Assembly (NCBI GenBank): GCA_032027005.1 | Contig: JAVSMW010000001.1 | Location: 193,050-214,763, forward strand | DNA from: JAVSMW01 sp032027005 | Lineage (GTDB): Bacteria > Bacillota > Thermincolia > Thermincolales > UBA2595 | Direction of reading: 5' to 3' | DNA length: 21,714 nt | Part shown: positions 15,828 to 21,714 of the stretch, piece after piece | Position numbering within the stretch: the first letter of the stretch is position 1 | Layout of the letters: each line of letters opens with the position of its first letter | The notes under the pieces: generated by a model | Told to the model about the DNA's origin: nothing | Database searches by the model: none | What the model saw: only the letters and a program-made list of their open reading frames with translations | Program-made: the position numbers and the translations under genes

Positions 15828-16223
15828 TTAGCGGTAGCGAATATGGGTTGTAATCACCCCCGAATTGATCCATTTCCTGATTTTTACCTTAAGAAATTCT
15901 CTGGCTATAAAACGGGTATATGGAATTAATAAAAATAGGCCCAGCAAATCTGTCAATAACCCCGGAGTCACAAGCAGCAAGGCTCCGAAAAAAATTAACA
16001 GCCCGTCCAGCAGGTGGTTGCCCGGAACCCTGCCCTGAGCCACTTCACTGCGTGCTCTGGTCAGGGTATTAACGCCCTGGCGCCTGGCCAGGATCACCCC
16101 GGCTATACCGGTGCCAAAAACCAACAGCAGGGTCAATGGTACCCCGATAAGCTTGCCCAATTGTACATATATTATTATTTCCGTAACCGGAATCGCGATA
16201 AGCAGTAAAAACCATTTTAACAT
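15828..16223 (-). CDS. fxsA: FxsA family membrane protein
   Basis: FxsA-type proteins are small inner-membrane proteins; E. coli FxsA suppresses phage T7 exclusion by the F plasmid. The 131 residues start with a membrane segment (FLLLIAIPVTEIIIYVQLG), followed by a second (TLLLVFGTGIAGVILARRQG). A third hydrophobic stretch is LLDGLLIFFGALLLVTPGLLTDLLGLFLL, and a basic C-terminus ends it. The TPG-LTD-LG pattern is the family hallmark. ATG 16223 has AAGGAG about 7 nt upstream. The heptanucleotide array begins 17 bp upstream of the start. Confidence 0.9.
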   Translation of the reverse strand: MLKWFLLLIAIPVTEIIIYVQLGKLIGVPLTLLLVFGTGIAGVILARRQGVNTLTRARSEVAQGRVPGNHLLDGLLIFFGALLLVTPGLLTDLLGLFLLIPYTRFIAREFLKVKIRKWINSGVITTHIRYR

Positions 16224-16240
16224 AGTGCAGCTCCTTAATG

Positions 16241-16401
16241 AGTGGTGAGTGGGTAGTGGAGAGTGAGTAATCAGTAATCAGTAATCAGTAATCAGTAATC
16301 AGTAGTCAGTAGTCAGTAGTTAGTAGTTAGTAGTTAGTAGTTAGTAGTTAGTGACCACTGACCACTGACTATTAATTACTCCTCACTCACCACTCACCAC
16401 T
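16241..16401. repeat. Heptanucleotide repeat array in inverted arrangement
   Basis: The array keeps a 7-bp period while the unit drifts. It runs AGTGGTG-type units, then AGTAATC five times (16266-16300), AGTAGTC twice, AGTAGTT five times (16315-16349), then AGTGACC, ACTGACC, ACTGACT and ACTCACC units. The two ends are roughly complementary, so the whole can fold as a long imperfect hairpin. It occupies most of the first half of the 367-bp gap between fxsA and the 68-residue gene. The rest of the gap (16402-16590) is AT-rich and I could not place a convincing promoter in it. Confidence 0.93.
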
Positions 16402-16590
16402 CTTATTCTTTCTCCATCCCCCGATAATATCCTCTGTTCTTGGATAATGGTTTATTCACTTGAGAATAATATTTTAAGACTCTTGAAGTTAAATATACGA
16501 AAACTGCCGAAACATATAAAACGACCGTAGAGACGCGGAGAAAAAAACGCCATAACAAAACTTATAATCGAATTGGAGGTGATTTTTCTT

Positions 16591-16797
16591 ATGGAACCCG
16601 TTGATAAGAAGAGCGTGAAGTCTCCGTACCCGCCATATGATTATTCAGCAAAATATTATACTGATCAGGTTCACTTTGCTGAGGCAAATTGTGGGTGTGA
16701 CGAGAATGAAGCAAGCGAAGAGTTAACAGCTAAAAAAGATCAGGAAGCCCCGGACGAGCCTGTCGAAAGCTGGGGCTGGGTCAACAATGTGGATTAA
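16591..16797 (+). CDS. Hypothetical acidic protein, 68 residues
   Basis: I do not recognise this protein. It begins MEPVDKKSVKSPYPPYDYSA, has a short CGC motif in the middle, a very acidic stretch (about 42-60), and ends ESWGWVNNVD. There is no signal peptide or membrane segment. Real translation is supported by a strong GGAGGTGAT ribosome site 7 nt before ATG 16591. It is one of few plus-strand genes here and converges with the HTH-like gene. A CATATAAA about 70 bp upstream could be part of a sporulation promoter, but this is weak. Confidence 0.75.
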   Translation: MEPVDKKSVKSPYPPYDYSAKYYTDQVHFAEANCGCDENEASEELTAKKDQEAPDEPVESWGWVNNVD

Positions 16798-16825
16798 AAA
16801 TGAAAATTCTATGTAGTGAAAATGA

Positions 16826-16853
16826 GCCACGGATGAATACTTTCATCCGCGGC
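16826..16853. terminator. Probable bidirectional terminator between convergent genes
   Basis: Arms of 12 bp (GCCACGGATGAA and TTCATCCGCGGC, one mismatch) enclose TACT. It lies between the convergent 68- and 74-residue genes. There is no strong T tract on either side, so efficiency is uncertain. Confidence 0.55.
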
Positions 16854-16866
16854 AAGCTTTCATACA

Positions 16867-17091
16867 TTAATCCTGACCCACTGTAGTTCCAAGCCCTTTC
16901 CGGTAAAAATGATCTTTTAAAGAAGCGATTGCTTTTTCACTGACTCCAAAGTCTGCAGCCATCTCCATATCGGTCTTGTCTGCCCCAATAGATTCTACAA
17001 ACCTGTCAAAATCAATGCCAATCTCATCAGTCATCTCTTTCAGGTTGGGACCTGCTTCCCATGGTACTCTGGATCTTAAAAACGCTTCCAT
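16867..17091 (-). CDS. Small helix-turn-helix-like protein, 74 residues
   Basis: I do not recognise the family with confidence. The protein is helical. Residues about 41-62 (DMEMAADFGVSEKAIASLKDHF) look like a helix-turn-helix, with an alanine-glycine turn between two short helices. A small DNA-binding regulator is therefore possible. ATG 17091 has GGGAGG 8 nt upstream, which supports translation. It converges with the 68-residue gene, and a stacked-hairpin repeat lies directly upstream. Confidence 0.75.
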   Translation of the reverse strand: MEAFLRSRVPWEAGPNLKEMTDEIGIDFDRFVESIGADKTDMEMAADFGVSEKAIASLKDHFYRKGLGTTVGQD

Positions 17092-17123
17092 ATTACAGAC
17101 CTCCCATAAGTTGCTTGCAGGTT

Positions 17124-17260
17124 TATCCGATGGCTAACCGCCACTAAAACTCCCGCTTCTGTGAATGGGAGATAAGTGGCGCTAAGCCTCTGGATAAGTT
17201 CTACTATACTTCAGATGGAGAAAAACACTCCATCTGAAGTAAGTTTCACTTTATCTTGCC
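17124..17260. repeat. Stacked-hairpin repeat element, copy 4 (best preserved)
   Basis: The left module starts TATCCGATGGCTAACCGCCAC and is roughly complementary to GTGGCGCTAAGCCTCTGGATA further on, with an inner CTCCC...GGGAG stem. The right module is a perfect 12-bp hairpin, CTTCAGATGGAG (17209-17220) and CTCCATCTGAAG (17228-17239), followed by TAAGTTTCACTTTATC. It lies between map and the HTH-like gene. It has no transposase, so it resembles a REP or MITE-like non-coding element. Confidence 0.8.
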
Positions 17261-17341
17261 CAATTGGGAACCAATCTAAACCAGCAAATGAGACGTGTCT
17301 GCAAAATCTTTGCAACCCCAAAACAACCGGAAAAATCCGAG

Positions 17342-18088
17342 CTAAAGTCTGCTCAAAACATCAGGACCATTGGCCGTAATAGCTACACTGTGTTCAAACT
17401 GGGCTGACAGTGAACCGTCCACGGTCACCGCGGTCCAGCCATCAGGAAGAATTTTAAGCTTATAGCCTCCGGCATTGATCATTGGCTCTATGGCTATAAC
17501 CATCCCTTCCCGCAAAATTGGTCCTGTGCCCGGCCGGCCAAAATGGGGCACCTGCGGGTCCTCATGCATTTCCCGGCCAATCCCATGGCCCACAAAATCC
17601 CGGACAACAGAACATCCCTGGCCTTCAACATAGTGTTGGACGGCATATCCGATATCACCGATCCGGTTACCTGGAGTGGCCTGGGATATCCCTATTTCCA
17701 GGGCTTTAGCAGTTATGTCGATGAGCCTGCGGGCTTCTTTGGAGATAGTTCCTACTCCTACAGTAATTGTGGCATCCCCGCAGAAACCGTTTAGTTTGGC
17801 CCCAGCATCGATACTTATAATATCGCCGTTTTTGAGCACCTGAGGGCCGGGAATGGCATGTACAACCTGGTTGTTAACAGAAGTGCAGATACAAGCCGGA
17901 TACCCGGCATATCCTTTAAAAGTTGGAATTGCCCCATGCTGCCTGATAAATTTCTCGGCAAACTCATCAAGTTGAGCTGTCGTAATACCTGGAGCCACCA
18001 TTTGGCTAAGCTTTTGCAGCAGCCGGGCAACAATCTGGTTGCTCTGACGCATCAATTCAATCTCTTCTTTACTCTTTATCTGAATCAA
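17342..18088 (-). CDS. map: Methionine aminopeptidase, type I
   Basis: Map removes the N-terminal methionine from new proteins. All metal ligands are visible: D94, D105, H168, E201 and E232, with H76 also conserved. The 248 residues equal the B. subtilis enzyme. Many longer frames are open to 18124; I place the start at TTG 18088, giving MIQIKSKEEIELMRQ, because GGAGG lies 9 nt upstream and the family length fits. The start lies inside the last codons of ade, so the genes overlap by 20 bp and are probably translationally coupled. map is usually in the ribosomal protein operon beside adk; a location after ade suggests a second copy. Confidence 0.95.
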   Translation of the reverse strand: MIQIKSKEEIELMRQSNQIVARLLQKLSQMVAPGITTAQLDEFAEKFIRQHGAIPTFKGYAGYPACICTSVNNQVVHAIPGPQVLKNGDIISIDAGAKLNGFCGDATITVGVGTISKEARRLIDITAKALEIGISQATPGNRIGDIGYAVQHYVEGQGCSVVRDFVGHGIGREMHEDPQVPHFGRPGTGPILREGMVIAIEPMINAGGYKLKILPDGWTAVTVDGSLSAQFEHSVAITANGPDVLSRL

Positions 18089-19796
18089 AACCAACAACCT
18101 CCTCAAACAGGGACGTAAACTCAAATTTATTTACATCAACCAAGCCCCTGTCAGTTATCTTCAACTCGGGTATAACCGGCAGTGACATAAATGACATCAC
18201 CATAAAAGGATCGTTAAGGGGACAGCCGAGTTCTGCAGCCGCTTTCTTAAGGCCCTGCAGATTAGCTGCAACTTCCTCCGCACCGCCGTCTGACATCAGG
18301 CCCGCAACCGGCAGAGAAAGGCTGGCTGTAACCCGCTCCTCTCTGACAACCGCTATACCCCCGCCCATATTAATAATCTCCTGAACTGCCCTTTCCATGT
18401 CCCTGTCATTGGTGCCAACAACAATTATGTTATGACTGTCATGGGCTACCGAAGAAGCCAGGGCACCGCTCTGCAGGCCAAAGCCGTGGACAAAGCCCAG
18501 GCCAATCTGACCTGAACCCCGATGCCTTTCCACCACAGCTATTTTTAAAATATCCCCTTCTATCTCCGGTTCGGCAAAACCATCAATAATTTTAGGAGAA
18601 GCCATCAATTTCCTGGTTATGATTTGCCCTGGAACGAGGTCGATACACTTAATCTGACTACCGGCGGCCCTAATCTGAAAAGGCTTTTCCGGGACATGCA
18701 CATTCATGGCGGTTATGACCGGAAAATTCGGAACAGGTGCTGCAGCTGTCGGCACCCCCGCTTGAAACATAATTAATCCCTTTTTAAGGACCAAACAGGG
18801 ATTAAACTGATTCAAATCATCTATGGCCACCAAGTCGGCCTGGTATCCCGGAGCAATAGCCCCGATATGCCGGAGGTTAAAATACCGGGCCGGATTTATA
18901 GTCACCAGCCGCACCGCAGTAAGCGGGTCCATGCCTAACCGGACGGCTTTGCGCAAAGTTTTGTTGAGGTGACCGGACAGCAGTTCGTCCGGGTGGGCAT
19001 CATCAGTAACCAGCATAAAACCTGGCCAATTCCCCTGGTTCACTGCCGGCAGCAAAGCCTCCAGATTTTTTGCAGTAGACCCTTCCCTGATCATTATATG
19101 CAAACCGGCGGACAGTTTTTCCAGGGCTTCAGCAGCAGAGGTACACTCGTGGTCGGACTTTATACCGGCGGCGGCATAGGCGTTTAACGCCTTTCCCGTT
19201 AAACCCGGGGCATGACCATCAATAGGCCGCTCCCGGGCGGCCAGGATTTTTTCCAAAACCTCCGGATTACCGGCCACAACTTCCGGGAAATTCATAACCT
19301 CCGCTAATCCGGCCAAGCCCCCCGCTCCGAGCAGGGTACTGATGTCCCCCGCCCCCAGGCGGCTGCCGGAGGTTTCCATGCCGGTCGCCGGTACACAGGA
19401 CGGAGCCATAAAAATTATTTCAAGGGGAGATAACTCCGCACTGGCCTTCATTAAGGTTATACCTTCCATGCCGAGAACATTGGCGATCTCATGGGGGTCA
19501 CTGACAACGGTTGTTGTCCCCCAATTAAGTACTGTCCTGCCGAAATTGTGGGGCAGCAGCATGGCACTTTCAATATGCACGTGCCCGTCAATAAAACCCG
19601 GTACGAGGCAGCACCCAGCCAAATCAATTTCCTTTTCACCGCAATAGCTGCCCAAGCCTGCAATAAAACCATTATGTATGGCCACATCTGTATGGTTGGT
19701 GGTACCGGAAAACACATCAACAACCATGGCGTTCTTCAGCACCAGACCGGCCCTTTTGTCACCCCTGGCCACGGCCAGCAGCTCAGTGAGAGACAT
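18069..19796 (-). CDS. ade: Adenine deaminase
   Basis: Ade converts adenine to hypoxanthine and ammonia in purine salvage. It is an amidohydrolase: GFIDGHVHIES (about 67-77) gives the first two metal histidines, and later TVVSDPHEIANV, then DDAHPDELLSGHL with further catalytic residues, are present. A characteristic C-terminal half includes SSVAHDSHNIIVVGTND. The 575 residues match the family. ATG 19796 is preferred over GTG 19805 because AGGTGA lies 5 nt before it. A heptanucleotide hairpin lies about 20 bp upstream. With guaB and other genes nearby, salvage and GMP synthesis are close, but not in one operon. Confidence 0.95.
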   Translation of the reverse strand: MSLTELLAVARGDKRAGLVLKNAMVVDVFSGTTNHTDVAIHNGFIAGLGSYCGEKEIDLAGCCLVPGFIDGHVHIESAMLLPHNFGRTVLNWGTTTVVSDPHEIANVLGMEGITLMKASAELSPLEIIFMAPSCVPATGMETSGSRLGAGDISTLLGAGGLAGLAEVMNFPEVVAGNPEVLEKILAARERPIDGHAPGLTGKALNAYAAAGIKSDHECTSAAEALEKLSAGLHIMIREGSTAKNLEALLPAVNQGNWPGFMLVTDDAHPDELLSGHLNKTLRKAVRLGMDPLTAVRLVTINPARYFNLRHIGAIAPGYQADLVAIDDLNQFNPCLVLKKGLIMFQAGVPTAAAPVPNFPVITAMNVHVPEKPFQIRAAGSQIKCIDLVPGQIITRKLMASPKIIDGFAEPEIEGDILKIAVVERHRGSGQIGLGFVHGFGLQSGALASSVAHDSHNIIVVGTNDRDMERAVQEIINMGGGIAVVREERVTASLSLPVAGLMSDGGAEEVAANLQGLKKAAAELGCPLNDPFMVMSFMSLPVIPELKITDRGLVDVNKFEFTSLFEEVVGFDSDKE

Positions 19797-19817
19797 GTTT
19801 ATCACCTGCCATAAATT

Positions 19818-19898
19818 AGTGGTGAGTGGGTTGTGGAGAGTGATTAATAATGACCTTCTCTAATATTTTACACTATCCACTCTCCACTATCCACTATT
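19818..19898. repeat. Heptanucleotide inverted repeat upstream of ade
   Basis: Left arm units AGTGGTG, AGTGGGT, TGTGGAG and AGTGATT face right arm units read as AGTGGAT, AGTGGAG and AGTGGAT on the other strand. The arms can form a long hairpin with an AT-rich loop. It is the same family as the arrays at 16241 and 21094. Confidence 0.8.
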
Positions 19899-19966
19899 CT
19901 GAAACAGTTTTAAAAAACTAAAAATCAGCCGCGGATAAAAAACAGGCCATTACCTGAACTGGTGAT

Positions 19967-19994
19967 AAAAACAAAACCTGTCCTTTCGGACAGG
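19967..19994 (-). terminator. Terminator of the ykvA-like gene
   Basis: On the minus strand the stem CCTGTCC/GGACAGG with loop GAAA is followed by TTTTGTTTTT. It lies about 50 bp after the ykvA-like stop. Confidence 0.85.
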
Positions 19995-20045
19995 CCTACA
20001 AAAACACAATCCATCAGCCACTAGCCATTGACCGCTCCCCACTCG

Positions 20046-20327
20046 TTAAAGATACTGATTAATAATTTGCTCCGGTGTCCCGGCAATAAATCGCTCAATT
20101 AGCAGGAAAAATATCGTCAGGTCATCCAATTGTCCCAACAGGGGGAACCAATCAGGAAAAATATCATAAGGCATAAGAAAATAAGCAAGGCCGCCTCCCA
20201 GAAACAGCAATTTCCTGGACCAGTGAATCCGATTATCCCAGGCCAGGTTCCACACCAGAGGTATCGATTTGGGCAGGTTTAGCATCCAAACCAGCCTTCT
20301 CTTAACATCCTTATCCAGCCACGACAT
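20046..20327 (-). CDS. YkvA/DUF1232 family membrane protein
   Basis: The 93-residue protein carries the DUF1232 signature: a hydrophobic segment LLFLGGGLAYFLMPYDIFPDW, followed by FPLLGQLDDLTIFFLLIERF. The YDIFPD...LGQLDD pattern is diagnostic of the family. The family has no well-established function. One or two membrane segments are likely. ATG 20327 is chosen over GTG 20336 because AAGGGGTGG is immediately upstream. The promoter region carries an inverted repeat of operator type, so the gene may be under tight control. A good terminator follows. Confidence 0.9.
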   Translation of the reverse strand: MSWLDKDVKRRLVWMLNLPKSIPLVWNLAWDNRIHWSRKLLFLGGGLAYFLMPYDIFPDWFPLLGQLDDLTIFFLLIERFIAGTPEQIINQYL

Positions 20328-20339
20328 TTTTTCCACCCC

Positions 20340-20396
20340 TTGTATAAGTACAAATTTTCTTTATATTATAATACTTGCCACAGTTTGTACTTATAC
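20340..20396. promoter_or_regulatory. Paired operator-like sites around the ykvA promoter
   Basis: GTATAAGTACAAA (20342-20354) and its exact complement (20384-20396) are 29 bp apart. The left site extends to a perfect 5-4-5 dyad, TTGTATAAGTACAA (20340-20353). A perfect TATAAT (minus strand, 20370-20365) lies between them. The right site covers the expected -35 position and the left site falls just after the expected start. This looks like a repressor-controlled promoter. It could also be read as one large stem. Confidence 0.75.
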
Positions 20397-20399
20397 GTC

Positions 20400-20981
20400 C
20401 TACCTTAAAGTTAATCCGTCAATAGCCCAAGAGCTTTCGTTTACTAACAGATTTTGGCTTTCTCCCAGTTTTACGGGTAATACATACAAAGAATACACAT
20501 CCTCTTTAAGTTTACAGAACTCACTTGGTGAGTATTCAATTTCAGCTTCATGGTCACAAAAAGCGTAATCGTACCGAGAAACATTATACATATTTCGCAA
20601 TATATGAACTATAATTCTTTCAAAACCGTGGAGAGAATATCTTGGTATCACTACAGCTTCTTCGAAATCCATAAGAAAACCAAAATACATATCTTCGTTG
20701 ATAATCCTTAAAGTTAATTCAATCGCTTCTTGGCCAGTAACCACGAAATAGTCTAAATGAACTTCCCCATTAAACCCCTTTACCAAGGAGTTAATAATGT
20801 TCAAATCATTTAACTCTTCGCCGGCAATTCTGGTCCAGGTTTTCCCATCCTCGTCGACACTGAATTTAGCCTTCTTACTCATTCCTCCAGCGTTTACTAA
20901 AAAGGTCAAGACTTTATTCAAATGTTCCGTGATTGATTTACTTTTTTCATATACGACTCCTACAGAAATCTTACCACTCAT
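20400..20981 (-). CDS. Probable toxin immunity protein (Imm64-like)
   Basis: The 193-residue cytoplasmic protein has no membrane segment and is acidic, as many immunity proteins are. The N-terminal part (GKISVGVVYEKSKS, later VLTFLVNAGG, then KFSVDEDGKTW) recalls the Imm64 family of polymorphic-toxin immunity proteins; I hold this at moderate confidence from memory of the family, without a search. A longer frame opens at 21053, but ATG 20981 is preferred: GGGGG precedes it by about 9 nt, and the longer frame would include the terminator. The base composition is visibly more AT-rich than the neighbours. It lies downstream of a broken Rhs gene and a c-di-GMP riboswitch, which supports a toxin-immunity origin. 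Confidence 0.65.
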   Translation of the reverse strand: MSGKISVGVVYEKSKSITEHLNKVLTFLVNAGGMSKKAKFSVDEDGKTWTRIAGEELNDLNIINSLVKGFNGEVHLDYFVVTGQEAIELTLRIINEDMYFGFLMDFEEAVVIPRYSLHGFERIIVHILRNMYNVSRYDYAFCDHEAEIEYSPSEFCKLKEDVYSLYVLPVKLGESQNLLVNESSWAIDGLTLR

Positions 20982-20999
20982 TAACAAGGACCCCCTTCT

Positions 21000-21047
21000 A
21001 AAAAACGCAAGAAAGCACCCTCCCCCGATATAGAAGAGAACGTGCTT
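21000..21047 (-). terminator. Riboswitch-associated intrinsic terminator
   Basis: On the minus strand AAGCAC and GTGCTT form the base of a stem, with a partly paired interior (TCTC/GGAG). It is followed by TCTTGCG and six T. It lies between the c-di-GMP aptamer and the immunity-like gene, so it is the likely expression platform. Its distance from the aptamer does not tell whether the ligand turns the gene on or off. Confidence 0.7.
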
Positions 21048-21065
21048 GTCCATGCTGAACTTACT

Positions 21066-21222
21066 CCCTTCGGTAACCTGGCTGCCATAGTAGAGTAATC
21101 AGTAATCAGTAATCAGTAATCAGTAATCAGTTTTTTCGCTAATCACTGATCACTGTTAACTGTTAACTCTACTTTAGGCCCGCGGCTTTGCGCCCCCTCC
21201 TTTCGGACAGGTTTGCCATTAT
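21066..21222 (-). promoter_or_regulatory. Cyclic-di-GMP-I (GEMM-I) riboswitch aptamer with enlarged hairpin
   Basis: Read on the minus strand, the conserved blocks appear in order: AATGGCAAACC, CCGAAAGG, GGGGGCGCAAAGCCGCGGG, CCTAAAG, then ATGGCAGCCAGGTTACCGAA. They match the GEMM-I consensus closely, including the tetraloop GAAA and the tetraloop receptor-like CCTAA region. The closing stem uses TTCCC and GGGAG at the ends. Between CCTAAAG and ATGGCAGCC, where a short hairpin is normal, there are about 83 nt (21089-21171). They form an 8-bp stem (AGTAGAGT with ACTCTACT) capped by heptanucleotide repeats. The gene downstream is the immunity-like gene. Confidence 0.92.
21094..21168. repeat. Heptanucleotide repeats inside the riboswitch hairpin
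   Basis: AGTAATC is repeated five times (21094-21128) and then AGTTTTTT follows. The other arm contains ACTGATCACTGTTAACTGTTA. CAGTAATCAGT faces ACTGATCACTG with 10 of 11 matches, so the arms pair. Same family as 16241-16401 and 19818-19898. Confidence 0.9.
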
Positions 21223-21339
21223 CGGGAATTTACTTTTAGTTTGGTTTTATCAACAGTTTACTACACATTTTTACATTTTCCTACATAACTGGGTTGAAAT
21301 GCGGGTTTTCTGCACAAAAATGCTGTTTTAGCGGGGTTT

Positions 21340-21714
21340 TCAACTTCTAGATGGTTTGGCTTGACAACCATAGGTCATCAGCACCTGGCTCAGCGGGTCA
21401 GATACATCATTCAGGTAATACGTCACATCTACCTTGGTATCCTGCAGTTCAGGCCGCTCAGGCAGTTCAACAGGAATCTTGCCATTCTTATACCAACCCT
21501 TATGCTTGCCTTGGTTGTTATACTTGCCTTTCTGGCGGTAGCCCTTTTTCTCTTTGGACTTCTCTTTTTTCTTTTCTTTGTCTTCTTTCTTTAAATCCTT
21601 GTTCTTCTACACTCGAAGCCAACCCATTTCCCCTGATGGAAAATGGCCTCAGTCAAACGATTCTCGTAATCGTACTGGTATGAGGTAATCCGGTTATCAG
21701 GCTCAATTTTGGCC
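21340..21714 (-). pseudogene. Rhs/YD-repeat protein, broken and truncated at the window edge
   Basis: The minus-strand frame from 21713 encodes PDNRITSYQYDYENRLTEA, a clear YD repeat of the Rhs type, and stops at TAA 21593-21591. One frame over, from about 21606 to TGA 21342-21340, lies a lysine-rich linker (KKEDKEKKKEKSKEKKGYR). A further Rhs-like segment, YYLNDVSDPLSQVLMTYG, follows before an unrelated end. At least one frameshift is needed and the usual core end and C-terminal toxin domain are missing. Rhs proteins are large secreted or wall-bound shells carrying toxins. The remainder lies outside the window. Confidence 0.8.

Noticed and set aside
15738..15929. Short frame similar to one at 17176-17379, as a possible repeated small gene
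   Set aside because: The similarity is confined to the dispersed hairpin element, the start lies inside the repeat without a ribosome site, and the ends diverge.
21351..21683. Plus-strand frames of 77 and 110 residues, one looking membrane-like
   Set aside because: They are complements of the lysine-rich and YD-repeat parts of the Rhs remnant, whose protein similarity is on the minus strand.

Overview
The window looks like chromosome from a spore-forming Clostridia-type Firmicute, possibly related to Peptococcaceae such as Desulfotomaculum or Pelotomaculum. Supporting this are a full-length spoIVA, a Spo0E-like phosphatase gene, B. subtilis-like PheB, SpoIVA and Map proteins, strong AGGAGG ribosome binding sites and sigma-A promoters with 17-nt spacing. 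The genus is an inference. Almost every gene is on the minus strand; typA and one 68-residue gene are the clear exceptions.

Layout in window order. 1-490: 3' remnant of a tyrosine recombinase joined to a palindromic repeat cluster, next to tRNA-Pro(GGG). 564-3528: threonine-branch operon pheB-hom-thrB without thrC, preceded by its own promoter. 3551-7354: spoIVA with its terminator, then divergent typA. 7353-11193: iron block, transcribed leftward as spo0E-like gene, feoA, feoB, zinc-ribbon gene, then (after a 13-bp minisatellite) fur and lspA. A promoter with two Fur boxes precedes feoA. 11299-13649: MoxR AAA ATPase and VWA protein pair. 13785-15606: a 98-residue unknown gene with its own promoter, and guaB. 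15828-17091: fxsA, a 68-residue acidic protein and a 74-residue HTH-like protein. 17342-19796: ade and map, overlapping by 20 bp. 20046-20327: ykvA/DUF1232 gene with an operator-like inverted repeat over its promoter. 20400-21714: a cyclic-di-GMP-I riboswitch and terminator ahead of an immunity-like gene, downstream of a broken Rhs/YD-repeat toxin gene.

Two dispersed repeat families fill the gaps. One is a stacked-hairpin element (1484-1636, 2957-2986, 15688-15820, 17124-17260). The other is a heptanucleotide family (16241-16401, 19818-19898, 21094-21168), which repeatedly sits just upstream of minus-strand genes. Its third copy lies inside the riboswitch aptamer, where it replaces one hairpin arm with a long repeat-built stem. 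That riboswitch, and its position between an Rhs remnant and a probable orphan immunity gene, is the most unusual thing here.

All calls come from reading the sequence and ORF translations; no database search was run.
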